NCBI RefSeq assembly: GCF_031755915.1
Contig: NC_083385.1
Location: forward strand, 13,041,001-13,105,000
DNA: 64,000 nucleotides
Source: Ziziphus jujuba
Lineage: Eukaryota; Streptophyta; Magnoliopsida; Rosales; Rhamnaceae
Reading direction: 5' to 3'
Both the position numbers and the translations under genes were made by a program. Positions within the stretch are counted from its first letter, which is position 1; each line of letters starts with the position of its first letter. Under the pieces are notes generated by a model. The model made no database searches. It worked only from the letters and a program-made list of their open reading frames with translations, and was not told the origin of the DNA. Below, piece after piece: positions 11,929 through 24,998 of this stretch.

Positions 11929-12712
11929 TTATCTGGCTCTGGTGTAGTTGGTTGTTTGAGTTAGTATTTTCAAAGGACTAGTATTTAGCCGGATGAGCAG
12001 GAAGTTTGGCATCATAGTCAAATCCTCACCAATGAAAAAACATCTACAACGCTATAACAGATCTTAGATGTGTTATGTGTACCTATATCATAGACATTAT
12101 TCATAATGTCTCACAATCTAACTAAACAGTTCGTTTAACAAAAATAAAATTAAATAAAATAGATCATTTCTGTCTCAGAAACTGGAAGCACAAACTATTT
12201 TCCATGAAAGACGGAAACAGAGCAACATATTTTTTTCCCTTGATAGGGAATAATGTAGCATTTTCTTTTCACAGCAGCCCAAGTGCAAACTTCTTTTCCA
12301 ATCAGGTAGATTCATACAAACTATCAATGTTATTCCAACATAGAAAAACCAAGCAATTTAATTGAAGAAACAAATTTCCACTAAATTTACCCCCCAAAAA
12401 AAAAAAAAAATTCCTCAGAAGAATCTGTTTTATTTATTGTTTTTTATTAGAAACACTAGGTTTATTTTTAATTAGCAGTGAAATATAAAAGCCGCAGCCA
12501 TCACTTTGGTATATAAAACCATAAGTTTATCTCATGAGCCAAAAATGAGATAAAGAATTAATTTCTTACAACATATCATAAGCAGACAAGACAAACGTAC
12601 AAAAGCAGAAGCTGCTCTCATACAACCAAGTATATAAAATCCCAGGTCCATTAACATTGTTTTACTACAACACTGTACTGGGCTTTTTGAACATATGACA
12701 TAGAAAAACAAT
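11929..12712. other. Intergenic region between the small-protein gene and EB1
   Basis: About 0.8 kb holding the promoter of the small-protein gene and the 3' UTR of EB1. No coding sequence was seen. An A tract after a C run lies near 12391-12410. Confidence 0.5.
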
Positions 12713-14592
12713 CTAGTAGGTCATAAGAGCTGATCCACTGCAGTGAACATCAGAAGTATCAGAAATTCTTTGCCTTGGAGACAATGTTGTGATTCCAGCT
12801 GCATCAAAATCAACATTAACGATAACTTTCCTCTTCTGAGCTTCTGAACTCGTTTTTTCCTCTGAAACCTCAGCGATGGGACTCAAGGGCTCAGCTTCCT
12901 TTAGGTGGTGGGACACCATGGCTTGAGCTTCAGCTACAACTGTTGCATCATCATCTGTAGCATACAGAATCTTCTTTATAGCTTCAACAACCTGTAATTA
13001 AACAGAAATCATATAATATCACCTCCATGCAATAGTCTTTTAAAACATAACTTCTTATTTTAACATTTTATCATATATGTATATGTGTGTGTATGTGTAA
13101 ATGTAAATGTATACAAAAGGAGGGACCCAAAATACAGTACCGGAAGGTGTTCTATTTCAGGACTCTGACATAGTATCTCAATATCCCTCAACTTAGCAAA
13201 GTAGAAATCCCTTTCCTTCTCAAGGCTATCCACTGACAGCTTCAACTCAGTGATCTGCATCAACATTAGTATTAGAACTTGTAAAAACCAAGCTATAAAA
13301 TTGTCGTTCCTGAACCGATTAAAAGTGTACCTGTTCATCATATGCAGGACCTACACTAGGAGGAGGTTTTGAGGCCTTGACTTGTTGATTTGCAGTGTTA
13401 ACAGAAGATGCATCATTTCTTCGAGCATTGTGGGAGGACTGGGTTTTTGGTGCAGCTGTTGTGCCCTTCGACGATGATTGCGACTGTGCACCTTTCTTGC
13501 TTGCTTCTTTTCCTCCCTTGCAAGCCTCTCTCCTTTCCAGTGGATTGTAACTGATAGTGACAGTAAAAAATCAAATCACCATCTTGACTTTTCCTCAATT
13601 TTCTTATCCCAACAGCTCAAAATTACTCTAGGCATCGAAAAGCTTAAGAAAATTTTATCCAACTACATCATATGTACAAAACTGCTTGCACAGATCTCAT
13701 TAAAATTTATCTTTGGCAATGATACAACAATAAATTCCAATAATCATCAGCATCAAACCTAATCATCCAGAATTCCAAGAGCCACTTGATCAAACAAAGC
13801 ATAAGGATCACAATTAAAGCAAACATATGAGCAAAGTGAATTCCGATAAACTTCACTTAAACTTCTAGACGATATATGAAAATGTAGATTAAAGCATAAT
13901 AAGAGAGAATTTTTGTCAAGAAGCTACCTGTACAGAACGCCTCCATTTACAGAATCGCAGTATCGCTTCATCCATTGCATGAACTCCAAATTGTCAAGAG
14001 GCCTACCTTTCACGAGCTTGCTCACCTCAATGTGCTATAATCGAAAAGGAAAAAAAAAAAAAAAACAAATCAATGATTATAGAAATTAAAATTTTGAAGG
14101 ATAAAAAAGAATTAAAGAAACCGATCAAACTCTGTAGTAAAACGAAAGGAAAACATTAATTTGAATCTAAAAGAACGAAACAAAGATCTAAAAGAGAAAG
14201 AGATAGAAAGTTAGAAATAAACCCTGGTGATTTTTAATTTGTTGAAAACATCCTGAAGAACCTTGTAATTCTGGATCATCTCGTACTCGCTCTTGGCATC
14301 GAAGTTGACCTTGTGCATCGGCACTATTCCTGGATGCGCCGCGTCCATCAACTGGCACTGAACGGCTCCAGAACACGCCTGCCACAAAGATCCAACAGTA
14401 AGATCAAGATATGTAATCAAATAAATAAATAAAAAATCATCAATGGAAAACACTGATTTAGGGTTGGGTTTTGAAGCGAAAAACCTCTTCGACTTTGGAG
14501 AGGTTGAGATGGAGAGTAGAATTGATCCAGGCCAAGATCTCAGATCTTCCAACGAAGTAAGCGGAATCCATCATACCAATGTTCGTCGCCAT
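12713..14592 (-). CDS. EB1C: Microtubule plus-end-binding protein, EB1C type
   Basis: This protein tracks growing microtubule plus ends; EB1C acts in spindle and phragmoplast organisation. The exons are 14592-14485, 14378-14223, 14034-13928, 13550-13331, 13254-13141 and 12991-12713, giving 327 aa. A calponin-homology domain covers about residues 12-115, including [16 protein letters not shown] and the [10 protein letters not shown] end. A basic Ser/Lys-rich linker covers about 124-190. A coiled-coil/EB-homology domain covers about 198-270 ([20 protein letters not shown]). The tail has no EEY/F terminus. Instead it carries basic patches (KRK, SPRQR) near the end, as in the plant EB1C subclass, which is nuclear in interphase. 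The start [16 protein letters not shown] is typical of the family. Confidence 0.96.
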
Positions 14593-14684
14593 TTCTGAAT
14601 TCTTGATCTTTTCTCTGTCTGAGATTTCTCAAAGATTGCTAAGTGTTCTAGAGAGAGAAATAGAGAGAAACGCTTCGGAGTTCA

Positions 14685-14699
14685 AACGGCTATTTGGCG
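14685..14699. promoter_or_regulatory. MSA-like core and E2F-like sequence upstream of EB1C
   Basis: AACGG (14685-14689) and TTTGGCG (14693-14699) lie about 95-110 bp upstream of the EB1C start, on the + strand. AACGG is the core of the mitosis-specific activator element bound by three-repeat MYBs. The flanks match the full consensus only in part, so this is tentative. Confidence 0.3.
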
Positions 14700-16853
14700 T
14701 AGAGAGAGAAAGGTGGGAATTTGAAATGCTGGAGGAGCGGGATTTTACCAATTTAAAAAGGGCGTGGGATTAAATTGGGTGTAACCACAATATGAAAAGC
14801 CCAACAATCGGTACCAGAAGGCCCAACAACAAACCTCGCGAGGACCCCTAATAACAAGAAAATCTTGTATGAGGCGATGTTGCCAACTCAGCTGGTACCA
14901 CTTTAATTTATTGAACGCCATGTCATATAAAAGAAACCAGCTGACCACCATTTTTTTATTTTTAATATAAAACTTGCAGCCTCGTTTTATTTGCCCTTTT
15001 GGAGCGCCGTTTCTTCTTCATACTTTGGTTGTGGCCCGCTTTCTCCATCTCCATTGTGGATAAAAATAAACATTTACAGTGTTGTACCCTATGAATATTT
15101 GAATTTTATTTTTTTTTATAGATTCTTTTTAAAAGATAAAACATTGATTTTTTTTTAATTTAATTATTATTTTTCATTTAAAAGATAAAAATATGTAACA
15201 TTTTGAGACGGATTAAAATAAAATTGAGTCCATCCAAGGATGAATTTGGAAACCGATCTTTATTCTCCATTATTCCTAGAAATTCAGAGCATCTAAATAC
15301 AAGATCTCTCATAAGTAAAGCCATCAATGAGAAGTTTCAAACCCACTTCATTATAGCTATCTGCAACCAAGAATGTCTTCCATCAATAAGAAAATCTTGG
15401 GCCACTTCCATCAACAAACAAACAAGATTTTGCTAATTCCAATCCAGAAAATCTTCGAATCATAGCAACAATTAAAAAGAGTTTAAGATGTATTTCTCTT
15501 TGTCTTTCATCAAATCAAACAATTTTGAGCCACTTCTAAGTACCTCTCTATGCAACAGCTGAAATGGATGAAGCTCTTGTTATGGTGAAGCCAGCCACAA
15601 TGAATGAAAGAAGAAAAGGAGAAGAAAACGATGGTGCAAATATTTATCTTAACAAAAAACGAAAAAAACTATGAGCTGGTTTTTTCCCATAACATGGCAC
15701 ATTTTTAAACACATGGCATTTAACCATTTGAATGGAGATGGTAACACAGGTCATACAACATTTTCTCACGCAAGCCCTAATAATGGGGCAGCAAAGTTTG
15801 ACAAAATTCATGTGCAACGACCACAACCCTTACCTGCCCCGTCGCATTCTTACTTTACATTAAATTTCAAAATTGTACGGTTTTTTTTTTTTTTTAAACT
15901 TTTTTAGTATTCCTTTGTTTCTCATCTGATATTTTAATAAATATATCGTCCAAATATTTAATTTTGAAATAGACATTCACAACTATCTATATTTGTCGTC
16001 CTAACACAATTATTTACATTTAATTCAGTATCATTAAAATACAGAATATTCTAGTCTTACATTACATATCTACCCTGTATTTAAATAAGTTAGTATTTAA
16101 TATTTTCTTAAATATTACTAAATACGAAGTCATTGTTCTCCCATTACCCAAAAAAAAAAAAAAAAAAAAAAAAAAAAGGTCATTATTGTTCTAGTACATT
16201 AATTATTGATATGAGCGGTGCATGCATGAAGGTGCTTTTGCAACTTGTTTTCTATTGTCAACTTTTTAAAAATAATTTGGCAAATAAATTAGTTTGTCGT
16301 TTTGCAAAAGCACATGCATATTCTACGCACTCTCATACACAAAAAAATAATAATAAAAAAAATAATAAAATGCACTTCCTTTTTTTGGTATGAAATACCA
16401 ATTAAAATTTTCATTTTTCTCTGACTATCCCATGATATATTCCACGCCTGCTTCTTTTCTCTATCAATAAATTCTATAGTATGTATGACTAATTATTTTG
16501 GAATTTCAGTTGACTTTGCATAATAATCATACTACAACTAACAGTCCAATTATTATGCTTTTTTCCTTTTTTATTTTTTATTTTGGCATAGATAATACAA
16601 TAATTGACCAACCAAAAATAGATCCACTAAATTCCATAGAAGGAAAATAATGAAAATCCCATGTTACTAAAAAAAGGAGCAGGGACCGAGTCCAAAAGTG
16701 TTAGCAATACAAATTAGTGTCACAAACACAACATTCTAACTCAATGATCTCGCACAATTAAAAACAAGGTGGGGAAAAAAACACATTGGAAAAATAACAA
16801 CCTATAAGTTAATCATACATACATCTCTCTACAAAAGGTTCGGAAATTATATA
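14700..16853. other. Intergenic region between EB1C and the LRR-RLK
   Basis: About 2.2 kb with no recognisable gene. It holds the rest of the EB1C promoter and the RLK 3' UTR. Between 16129 and 16192 a stretch of about 30 As is flanked by imperfect direct repeats of GTCATTGTTCT. Confidence 0.55.
16129..16192 (+). repeat. A-rich insert with flanking direct repeats
   Basis: GTCATTGTTCT (16129-16139) recurs as GTCATTATTGTTCT (16179-16192). Between them is a short leader ending in TTACCC followed by about 30 As. The layout is that of a tiny target-primed insertion. Confidence 0.45.
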
Positions 16854-19626
16854 TCATTGGTGGCCATAATAGTATGATGAAGGTGTTGAAGAAGGGAATT
16901 TTTCAAGAACTTGTAATGCTTCTTTCATGGATGGCCTTTTTTGCGGTGTCGGTGATACACAACCGTACCCCAACTTGAAGCATGCCAACAGGGCATCCTC
17001 CTTTCCCTCCACATCAGCTCGGATTGCCACATCAGCCATCCGAAAAGCCCGATTCTTATCATCAAGCCCAGGAACGTGGCCCGATTCATCCAAAATTACA
17101 ACCTTGCCAGTTAGTAACTCTAGCAATATTACTCCAAATGAATACACATCCCACTTTGGGTTGGGTTTCAAACTCCTGAGTGACTCAGGGGCAAGATACG
17201 GCGACACACCGAGAGAACTTGGGCTTGGACTTGGGCTAGGCCCAGTAGCAATGTCTGGGAAGCCATCCCTGGAAGCCGTAGATCTCTTGCTCCCGAAATT
17301 TCTAGCCGAGCTTCCTTTATAGCTGGTGTCGCCGGTGACGATCTTCTCCAGTCCAAAATCTCCGATTTTGGGTTCCATATCATCGCCCAAGAGAATATTA
17401 CTGGGCTTCAAATTTCCATGGACATGCTTTTTCTCGTGGAGGTAGGACAGCCCACGGGCTACTCCTCTTGCTATCCTGAGCCGCGCCTCCCATGGAAGAT
17501 GACAAGGTGAAGAGCCCGGTTTCCCTGAAAATGATCAAAGACACAGATTAAACACACATCTTTATTATCAGAATAGAACGAAGCTGACGATGATAGAGAT
17601 CGACGGTGGTGATTGGACGTGGGAAAGTGACCCCACCACCGAAGTCCAAAAAAACATTGGTCTATTAAGCTAAAAAAAACATTGGTCTATTATTAAGTTT
17701 TTTTCCTCCAAAAATCCAAATTAATGGTTACGGATCTCGCTGTCAGACTCGCTGAGCTTTTGCAAAAATAAATAAGAACTTCCAATCCAAAGCACGGTTG
17801 ACTTACCATGCATTGAATACAACGTTTCAGTTACACCTACTCCACCGTCTATAAAGAAAGTCCCACCCGCTCACGTTAGCAAATACCATATTATCATGCT
17901 AACGTGCGCACAACACATGCGGAGAGGAAAAAAAAAAAAAAAAAAAAAACTTACTGTAACGAGCATTGGCGAGGCTGCCATTGGGAACGAAATCATAGAT
18001 GATAAGCTTTTCATCGACCCCCCAATAGAACCCACGAATGCGAACCAAATTCACGTGGACCAATTTGGCCACGACCCGGACCTGGTTCTCGAAGTCCTTG
18101 AACCGGTCCAAACCGCTTTCGCCGATCCTCCGAACCGCCAGTGTCGTTCCGTCTTCAAGCACCGCCTTGTACATGATACTCGAGCCAGTGGCACCCAAAA
18201 TGTAAGCCGAAGCTTTAAGCAGCGTTTCGAGCTCCAACTCCTTTTCACCATCAACGGTCACCAGTGTTCCTCTTTTGCTCTGATCGTAGTCTTGATGCCG
18301 TTGATTCTCTTGACCATTCTGAATTTCCTCGCTATCGGAGCTATCGGTGTCCGAATTCTCTTCGTCTTCTGCTTTCTTTCTCAAACACGACCACCTTGTG
18401 AAACCTTTTGATTCCGATGAAGACGACGACCATTCTTCTTTTGCTGCGTTAGCTTCTCTCTTCATTCTGCTCTCCTCGTTCTTCTTCTTCTTCTTTTTTT
18501 TCAATCGGTATATATACAAGAAAATCATAGCCAAGATTCCAATCCCAGCAATATCCCCAGCTACGATTCCCACGATCGTCGCTATTCTAAGCCCGTCTTG
18601 TTTTCCTTCTTGAGACCCGGTTGGCGATCCTGGTGACGCGGGTGATGGGATGGAGTTTATTGTCCTGGGAATTGCAGCGATTGCTGGTGGAGAGGTTGGG
18701 GAGGTGACATTCGGCTGAGACGAAGGGGAGGAAGGAATTGGACATGGAATCTTGCTTGGTTCGCCGCACAGATCAGAATTCCCGGCAAAACAACTGGATT
18801 CTTGGTTCAAGAAAAGTTCAGAATCCGGGATTTGTCCGCTGAGATTGTTGAACGAGAGGTCAATCGTAGCAATGCCTGGGATTTTCCCGGCGTATTCCGG
18901 CGGGATTCTACCGGAGACTCTGTTGTATGAGATGTTGAAGTAACGCAGGTTGTTGCCTCCGAAATCGGGAGGCAGAGACCCATTAATCAGATTCGAAGAC
19001 ACATCCAAATCTCGAACCGCTTCGAATCTACCAGGAAGACCACCCGACAAGTAATTGTTCTTTAAAGAAACGACTGTTAGATTTTGCAGAGAAGCGAGAT
19101 TGGCCGGAATATTTCCCGCCAAGGCGTTGTCGGAGAGGTTGAGAGATTGAAGGTTCGAAAGCTTTGTTACGTCCTCAGGCATCTCGCCGGAGATCCAATT
19201 GTTGGACAAATCAAGGAACTGAAGCTGGGAGGCGTTGAAGAGCGACTGAGGTAGAGACCCGTTGAGGGAATTGTGAGAGAGGTCGAGTTTTTGAAGGTGT
19301 TCGATCAAGCCCAGATCGGCTGGAATCGAACCCAGAAGCTGAGCGTTGGGAAGAACCAAGCCGATTACTCGCGGATAGGCATCGCCGACTCCTGGGGGTG
19401 AACAAGTAACTCCTTTCCACGAACATGGCGTTTCGTTGTTGAAATTCCAGCTCTCAAGCACGCAAAGAGGGTCTTTCAGAACAGAGTATTTGAAAGTAAG
19501 CAGCAAAACCCCGTCTATGTTCAACCCAAAAGACTGGACTCCAAGAAAAGCAAGAAGCGCAAGAATTCTCCACCATAAATGGAGAGTAGAACTTCGGGAG
19601 CTCATGATTCCGCACAGTGAACCCAC
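16854..19626 (-). CDS. LRR receptor-like kinase, probable pseudokinase (At4g37250/At5g67280 type)
   Basis: This is a plasma-membrane leucine-rich-repeat receptor-like protein. Exons 19626-17955 and 17524-16854 join in phase 1, giving 780 aa. A signal peptide covers about 1-34. The LRR N-terminal cap with the ETPCSWKGVTC motif is near 65-75, and about seven LRRs span 85-270. A C-rich cap is at 279-295 and a Pro/Ser-rich stem follows. The transmembrane helix covers about 348-373, followed by a Lys run. An acidic Ser-rich juxtamembrane region covers about 400-455, and the kinase-like domain about 470-770. DFG is present (613-615). The ATP-binding lysine is Arg499 (LAVRR), the helix-C glutamate is Gln515, and the catalytic loop is HGNLKPSN (593-600), with Asn in place of the HRD Asp. 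Catalysis is therefore unlikely, and a scaffold or co-receptor role is inferred. A long T tract (minus strand) directly follows the donor site of the intron. Confidence 0.94.
17645..17692. repeat. Short direct duplication in the RLK intron
   Basis: A 17-19 bp A-rich unit containing CATTGGTCTATTA occurs twice in a row with a few bases between, within the single intron of the receptor-kinase gene. Confidence 0.7.
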
Positions 19627-19658
19627 ATTTCTCTCCCTATTGAGAATGTAGAGAGAGA

Positions 19659-19662
<4 letters not shown>

Positions 19663-19692
<30 letters not shown>
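19663..19692. repeat. GA microsatellite in the RLK leader
   Basis: About 15 GA units begin 37 bp upstream of the receptor-kinase ATG; on the transcribed strand this is a CT-rich leader. Confidence 0.9.
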
Positions 19693-19694
<2 letters not shown>

Positions 19695-21338
19695 CAAGTG
19701 AGATTTATGATGACTCAAAAGCGCATAAGGTGGTGGAACATTGTTTGAGAAAAATTAAATGAGAAAGAAAATTAAAGATAGAGAAAAAGAGAAAGGTGGC
19801 GGGATACACAGCTCACCCAACCGCGCTTCTTACCAAAATGCTCTGTGATCAGCTTTGCATCTATAAAAAAATAAATAAATATACATATGGGATGCCTAGA
19901 AAATGATTAAATTCTATCACCGATGTTTTTTTTTATTTTCTTATTTATGTAGGTAACCCTTTTCTCTTTCTTTTCCCTCGTGCTTGCTTGCTTACATTTT
20001 AGAGACAACAAATGTGACTCGAATAGCATCTTTACAATACGACATCCAGGTGAAGTTACATGTTACAGGAACTCTCTTTCTTAGATTGACTTCACAAACC
20101 CTCCTTTGTTTTATTTATTCTCTCCCTCTGTATTATGCTATTATAAAATAAGGTTTGGGTACGGTAAAATAGATTAGTGGCATATAATTTTCCTGCAGCT
20201 ATATGTCAAAGATGGGTTTACTTTTTCTATTTGTCATTGCTCTAGCAGGGGGGTTATTTTTTTGTATTAAAATATGAACAATTTCATCAGTCTGATTGAT
20301 AATATGTCATATTAAAGATATAAAAAAAAAAAAAAACGAAAATCAGTGGAGTATCACTGGATATATATACTATATACAATACAGAGAGAAAAAGGTAAGC
20401 AAGGCAACCCTAATAAAATTTAGTAACATGGAGAAACATTAATGTGTGTTTGGCAGAATTATTGCAGGGGGTCCCCAAGAGGGTCCAAAATAGAAACAGT
20501 GTTCTCATCACTTCAGCATTATTGGGTTTGTGAAAAAAAATTTCAGTCTTCATTTAGGGCTCCACCTTTTCGATTTTTTTTGACTGGCAGATGTTAAAGA
20601 CAAATCATACCTCTGAAACTTATAGTTACCAAGTACATCTTTAGGTTATTTTTCCAGATCATGGTACCGTAAATAACTTAGTTTACTGTTTATCTTGGTC
20701 CTTCATTCTTTTTCTTTTATCGATAAAATTCCTCTGTGAAAGGACACAAATTTCGTAATAAGCATAATCAATGCGTTAATATTTGGCTGTGATTTCTGCT
20801 CTATGCAAGCTGTCCCAAGCTTTGACGATAGGTAACATGGTAAGGAGAATAGGACCACCATAAAAGTTATGTGAAATATCAGTGTTGCAAATCGTACCTG
20901 TTAATCTTTGATAGACCACACGAGTCACGACAAACTATTTGATGAATATTGGCATGGTATTAATATTCCATATATATATATATATATATATTACACAAGT
21001 TAATAATAATTTTATAAATGTTTTGTGAAATACCAATAGTACAAATTGCATCAATTATTATTTATCGATGATAGATATTGATCATATGATCAGGTATGTG
21101 ATGAATATTGGACGATATGTATCTTGTACAAAGTACAAACTCATCACTTATAATGTTTTGTTTTTCTTTTTCTTTTTTTTTTTGTTTTTTTTGTTTCTTT
21201 ATACATACATACATGTATATATATAGGGATCCACATTGTACGGTGGTGTGAAAAATACAACAGCTTTTATTATTCACTGTTAATTATAGTATGGACATCT
21301 ATTATTTATACTAGCATTTTTTTATTTATACTTTGCAT

Positions 21339-21385
21339 AAGTTGGAAATTATTTTTATTAAAAAAAAAAAAAGTTGGATATTATT
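21339..21385 (+). repeat. A-rich insert with flanking direct repeats
   Basis: A 15-bp unit (AAGTTGGAAATTATT, with one mismatch in the second copy) flanks a 17-nt insert ending in about 11 As. Confidence 0.5.
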
Positions 21386-22618
21386 AATGTTCTATATATT
21401 TACTCAAAGGCAATATTATTTTCATAGAATTTATGGACAATTGGTCCTCCACTGCACATATACAGAGCTGGTAAGATTCCAGACCCCAAGAGCTAATCTA
21501 CACATGGGACTGCATTATCTCATCCATCATCATCATCATCATCCTATTCCTTTTTTCTCTACTTTATTTTCCCATGTTTTAAAATTATTTTATTTTCAGC
21601 TTTACTAAACTTACTGCAAAAACAATTGATTAAAAACAAAAAAGTAGGTGAACCCCATTTGATAGATGTTAAAGGAAGATATCCATCCAAGACTTGAAGA
21701 CCAATTGCGCCTTACTTTGTTTGGTACACCATTCGCTTTGCATGCATAAGCAAAACTAGGAAAGTCTTAACTTTTCCATCTAATCTAAATATAAATACAT
21801 TTATAAATAAATAAATAAACCCTTTTTGACATTGGGTTTTCAAGATCCATCCGTTGATCTTTCTCCATATTCTAAAGCAATATTTATCTTCTTTTTATTT
21901 TTCCTGTATGCAAAAAGTAGGTGAAATCTACATGAGAAAGAAAGGTAGGGGGGTATGGAACTAGTGTTGAAGGTGAAAGTTGGGCCATGCACTTTTTGAA
22001 AGTTCATCCCCCCACTCACAGAATGGTATATGTAAGTCAGTACACAGTAAAACCTACGGCTTTTAACTTTTGCGGTTAAATTTTAATTTAGAGGTTTTGA
22101 GAATTTTGTATATTATTAAACACCTGAGCACTTTACCAATAAAATATATATATATGGACTCCTATATGCATACATGGCGGCAAAAAGATTATACTAGGTA
22201 ATAGCTAGCTAAAGAGAGCTTGAAGACTGGACTTATATATAGCCATATGGGCTCTATATATATCTACTTTTATTGCCCCAATGAACGGATCGTGTTTCAA
22301 CTTTCACCCTCTCTTAATGGGCACGCAACCGTTTTATCCATTATTAATTATTTCTTTCTTTTGGTAGCAGTCATCGGTTACTTCACACCAGTATTTTTAA
22401 CTGCTAGAAGATGACACATATACGTTAAAGGTGTTTGATTCATAGCTTTAGCTTCATGGTCAAACTACAACAACTCGACGTGAATGGGAAGGTGAATAAT
22501 GATTTTTAGGATTAGACTCTTATATATTCCATTTTCTCACAAGTCTTACCATACTTATTAAATAATAAGTCTTATCTGTCAGTTGAATGCAAAGTGTATA
22601 CATATGTATTATATATGC

Positions 22619-22622
<4 letters not shown>

Positions 22623-22661
<39 letters not shown>
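22623..22661. repeat. AT dinucleotide microsatellite
   Basis: About 19 uninterrupted AT units in intergenic DNA. Confidence 0.95.
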
Positions 22662-22668
<7 letters not shown>

Positions 22669-23464
22669 CAATTATGTTATAGTGGGTACAATTAATTTTT
22701 GGTAGGCGTCTACATCCTATTAAATAAAGTCATTCATTTCTTCCGTATGCTTTTTCTTCTTGTTTTTGCTTTTTCCCATCCTTTTCACAAATCGATTTAA
22801 TATTGTTGCACACCCCACATTAGGTTGAACTGTATATGACTGTTATCAATTCAAAGTTTTTACCAACTAATCAAATTTCAATCTATGATTTATTTACACA
22901 TGTGTTCCAATATTATCATGTATATAACAACCTCAAAAAAATGTTATGTATATCATATAAGAATAAAGTCCATTAGAACAATTACACTTACATCTAGTAC
23001 TGGAGATGCAAGTTAATTTTAATAGAACAAACCTAATATTTTTGTACTCCTTTCATTTGCTAAAATTTTCAATTTTAAATGTAATGTACTAATGTAATCA
23101 ACAAAAAATTAAAAAATAATGTACCTAATAACCAAATTTCTAAATTTTCAGCGGATATTAAAAATTATTAAAATATTTAAAACTTTAATGCTATTTATAA
23201 CAAACACCCTTCCCTACTCAACACCCCCAACCCAAAATAAATAAATAATAATAATAATAATGAAAAGAGATTTACCAACTCCTCAGGTCAAAATGTCAGC
23301 CAAATGTCAAATAACTGATGAAAAAACAAAAACTAAAACAAATGAAAACGATAGATGCTACATCACAAAGAGTCTTGCATTGAATTCTAGGCCTTAAAAT
23401 AAGGCAGTGCCATCCTAACTACAAATGGTACGTGGTACGTGGTACATGGTACACGTTGGTGGGC

Positions 23465-23537
23465 AGTGGATTTTACTTTACCTTTTTTATTTTTATTTTA
23501 TTTATATTTTTTTGATAGAAAGTGGATTTTACTTTAC
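23465..23537 (-). repeat. A-rich insert (minus strand) with perfect 17-bp direct repeats
   Basis: AGTGGATTTTACTTTAC occurs at 23465-23481 and 23521-23537. The 39-nt spacer is T-rich; on the minus strand it begins TTCTATC and continues as an A-rich tail. Confidence 0.6.
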
Positions 23538-24998
23538 TGCTTACTCGGAGCCATCCCTTACTCATTACTTAAATGAACTTTGACCCTACACTACCGTACA
23601 CTTTAAAAAATATTATATATATATAAGAAAAATAAATAAAAACCAATTGGATGTGAATATCCTTATTAAGAAGATAATAATCTTAATCTCAGCTGTAAAA
23701 GCACATGCTTGTCACTTGCTAATTACGTCTTTGAAAAAGTTAAGAGAAAAAAAAAATGGACATTGAAATGAGGAAATGAAAGTGGGTTTTAGCTTCGATA
23801 AACGTAGTCGGCCCGTGAATTGGAAGCCAGGAATTGGTCAGGGTCTCAGCATTCCTTTACTGGGGCAGTTTGTCAAACACCCTGATTGTTTTTAATCTGG
23901 CATTTGTCTTAAGCTCTGTCTACTAATTGGGGATCGGTTTAGATTTATTACAAAAAAATTCTAAAGGGAATATATAAGTATGATCCTGTAACGCCCTGAT
24001 GTAAATTCCCCATTTGTTTATAAAGAAGATCAAGATCTTTTGCGAGCCACCACATGGTATACACTGCCACAATCATATCCAACCAAATAAACCTTGCATA
24101 TAATACCATAAACTCTGTGGCTTAGTGCACCACCTTTTTTTTTTTTTTCTTCTTTTTCTTTTGCTAGTCTCTTTTCTTTCTGATTAAAGACCTAATGACA
24201 TTACACCACTCACTAAACACAAAGTAGACCCAAAAATAAAAATAAAATTTGTTCCTTTTCGTTTTTGTCTTTCTATCATTTTTTTTCTTTTTTGCCTTTA
24301 TTTCTTTTTCCTCTTAAACCAACTTTCTTCTTTTTTTGGTTTGTTTGTTTGTTTGTTTAATGGGGGATCTGTTTACTATTAACTACAATGACAACTTTGT
24401 AATACGGCAATCCGGACCACTTACATCTCATGATTAGGCAGTGTAAGTGCCAGGCATAGAATTGTACTTCAACCATAATCTCTTGCTTTGCTTTTTTTTT
24501 TTTTAGGGACACATAACAATATTTTTTTCACTGATTTAAACACTACAGTAATAGGATTCATGAATATTCCAGTGTCTAGAGATTTAGAGAAATCTATCAT
24601 TGTACACGATCCATGAATTTACTTGGGCATACGGACCAGGCCTGATTTAGGTCCAATAGAGCGCTGAAACGTTTTTGATGTGCCGAGAACAAAGAAGTGG
24701 GAACCAACTATTTTTGTGCAACGAAGATACAAAATCAGTGCGTGCGAAGGGACTGGAAGTACTAAAAAATACTCGATGAATTACGACCCAACTTTGCAAG
24801 TGGGCAATAATAAAATGACCTGTACCTCTGCTAAAAACTATGTTGAAATTATGAATTTTCCCTATCTAACTGAATCGTTAAATTCCACATTTATTAACAA
24901 AAGTGAAGCAAGCACTTGCAGCTAATGAATCTTTTATTTTGCAACAAACACACAGCAGGATTAAATAATATGGTTGATAATTCTATACAAACAATGTC

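Larger units (their letters stand above)
19627..24998. other. Intergenic region upstream of the LRR-RLK
   Basis: About 5.4 kb without a supportable gene. A GA tract (19663-19692) lies in the predicted RLK leader. AT microsatellites lie at 20970-20991 and 22623-22661. A GGTACGT short tandem repeat is at about 23427-23456. Two A/T-rich inserts flanked by direct repeats lie at 21339-21385 and 23465-23537. An 81-codon + strand frame ending at 24925 has no recognisable domain and was not called. Confidence 0.55.

Noticed and set aside
16927..19651. Several frames of 60-170 codons antisense to the LRR-RLK
   Set aside because: They mirror the GC-rich coding strand and contain no domains; the RLK reading explains the sequence fully.
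24631..24641. A 10-nt match to the 5' part of miR166 (CGGACCAGGC)
   Set aside because: The match ends after about 10 nt and no complementary arm that could form a precursor hairpin was seen nearby.
24680..24925. An 81-codon + strand frame downstream of the FAD oxidoreductase gene
   Set aside because: No recognisable domain, promoter or splice partner, and composition like the surrounding intergenic DNA.
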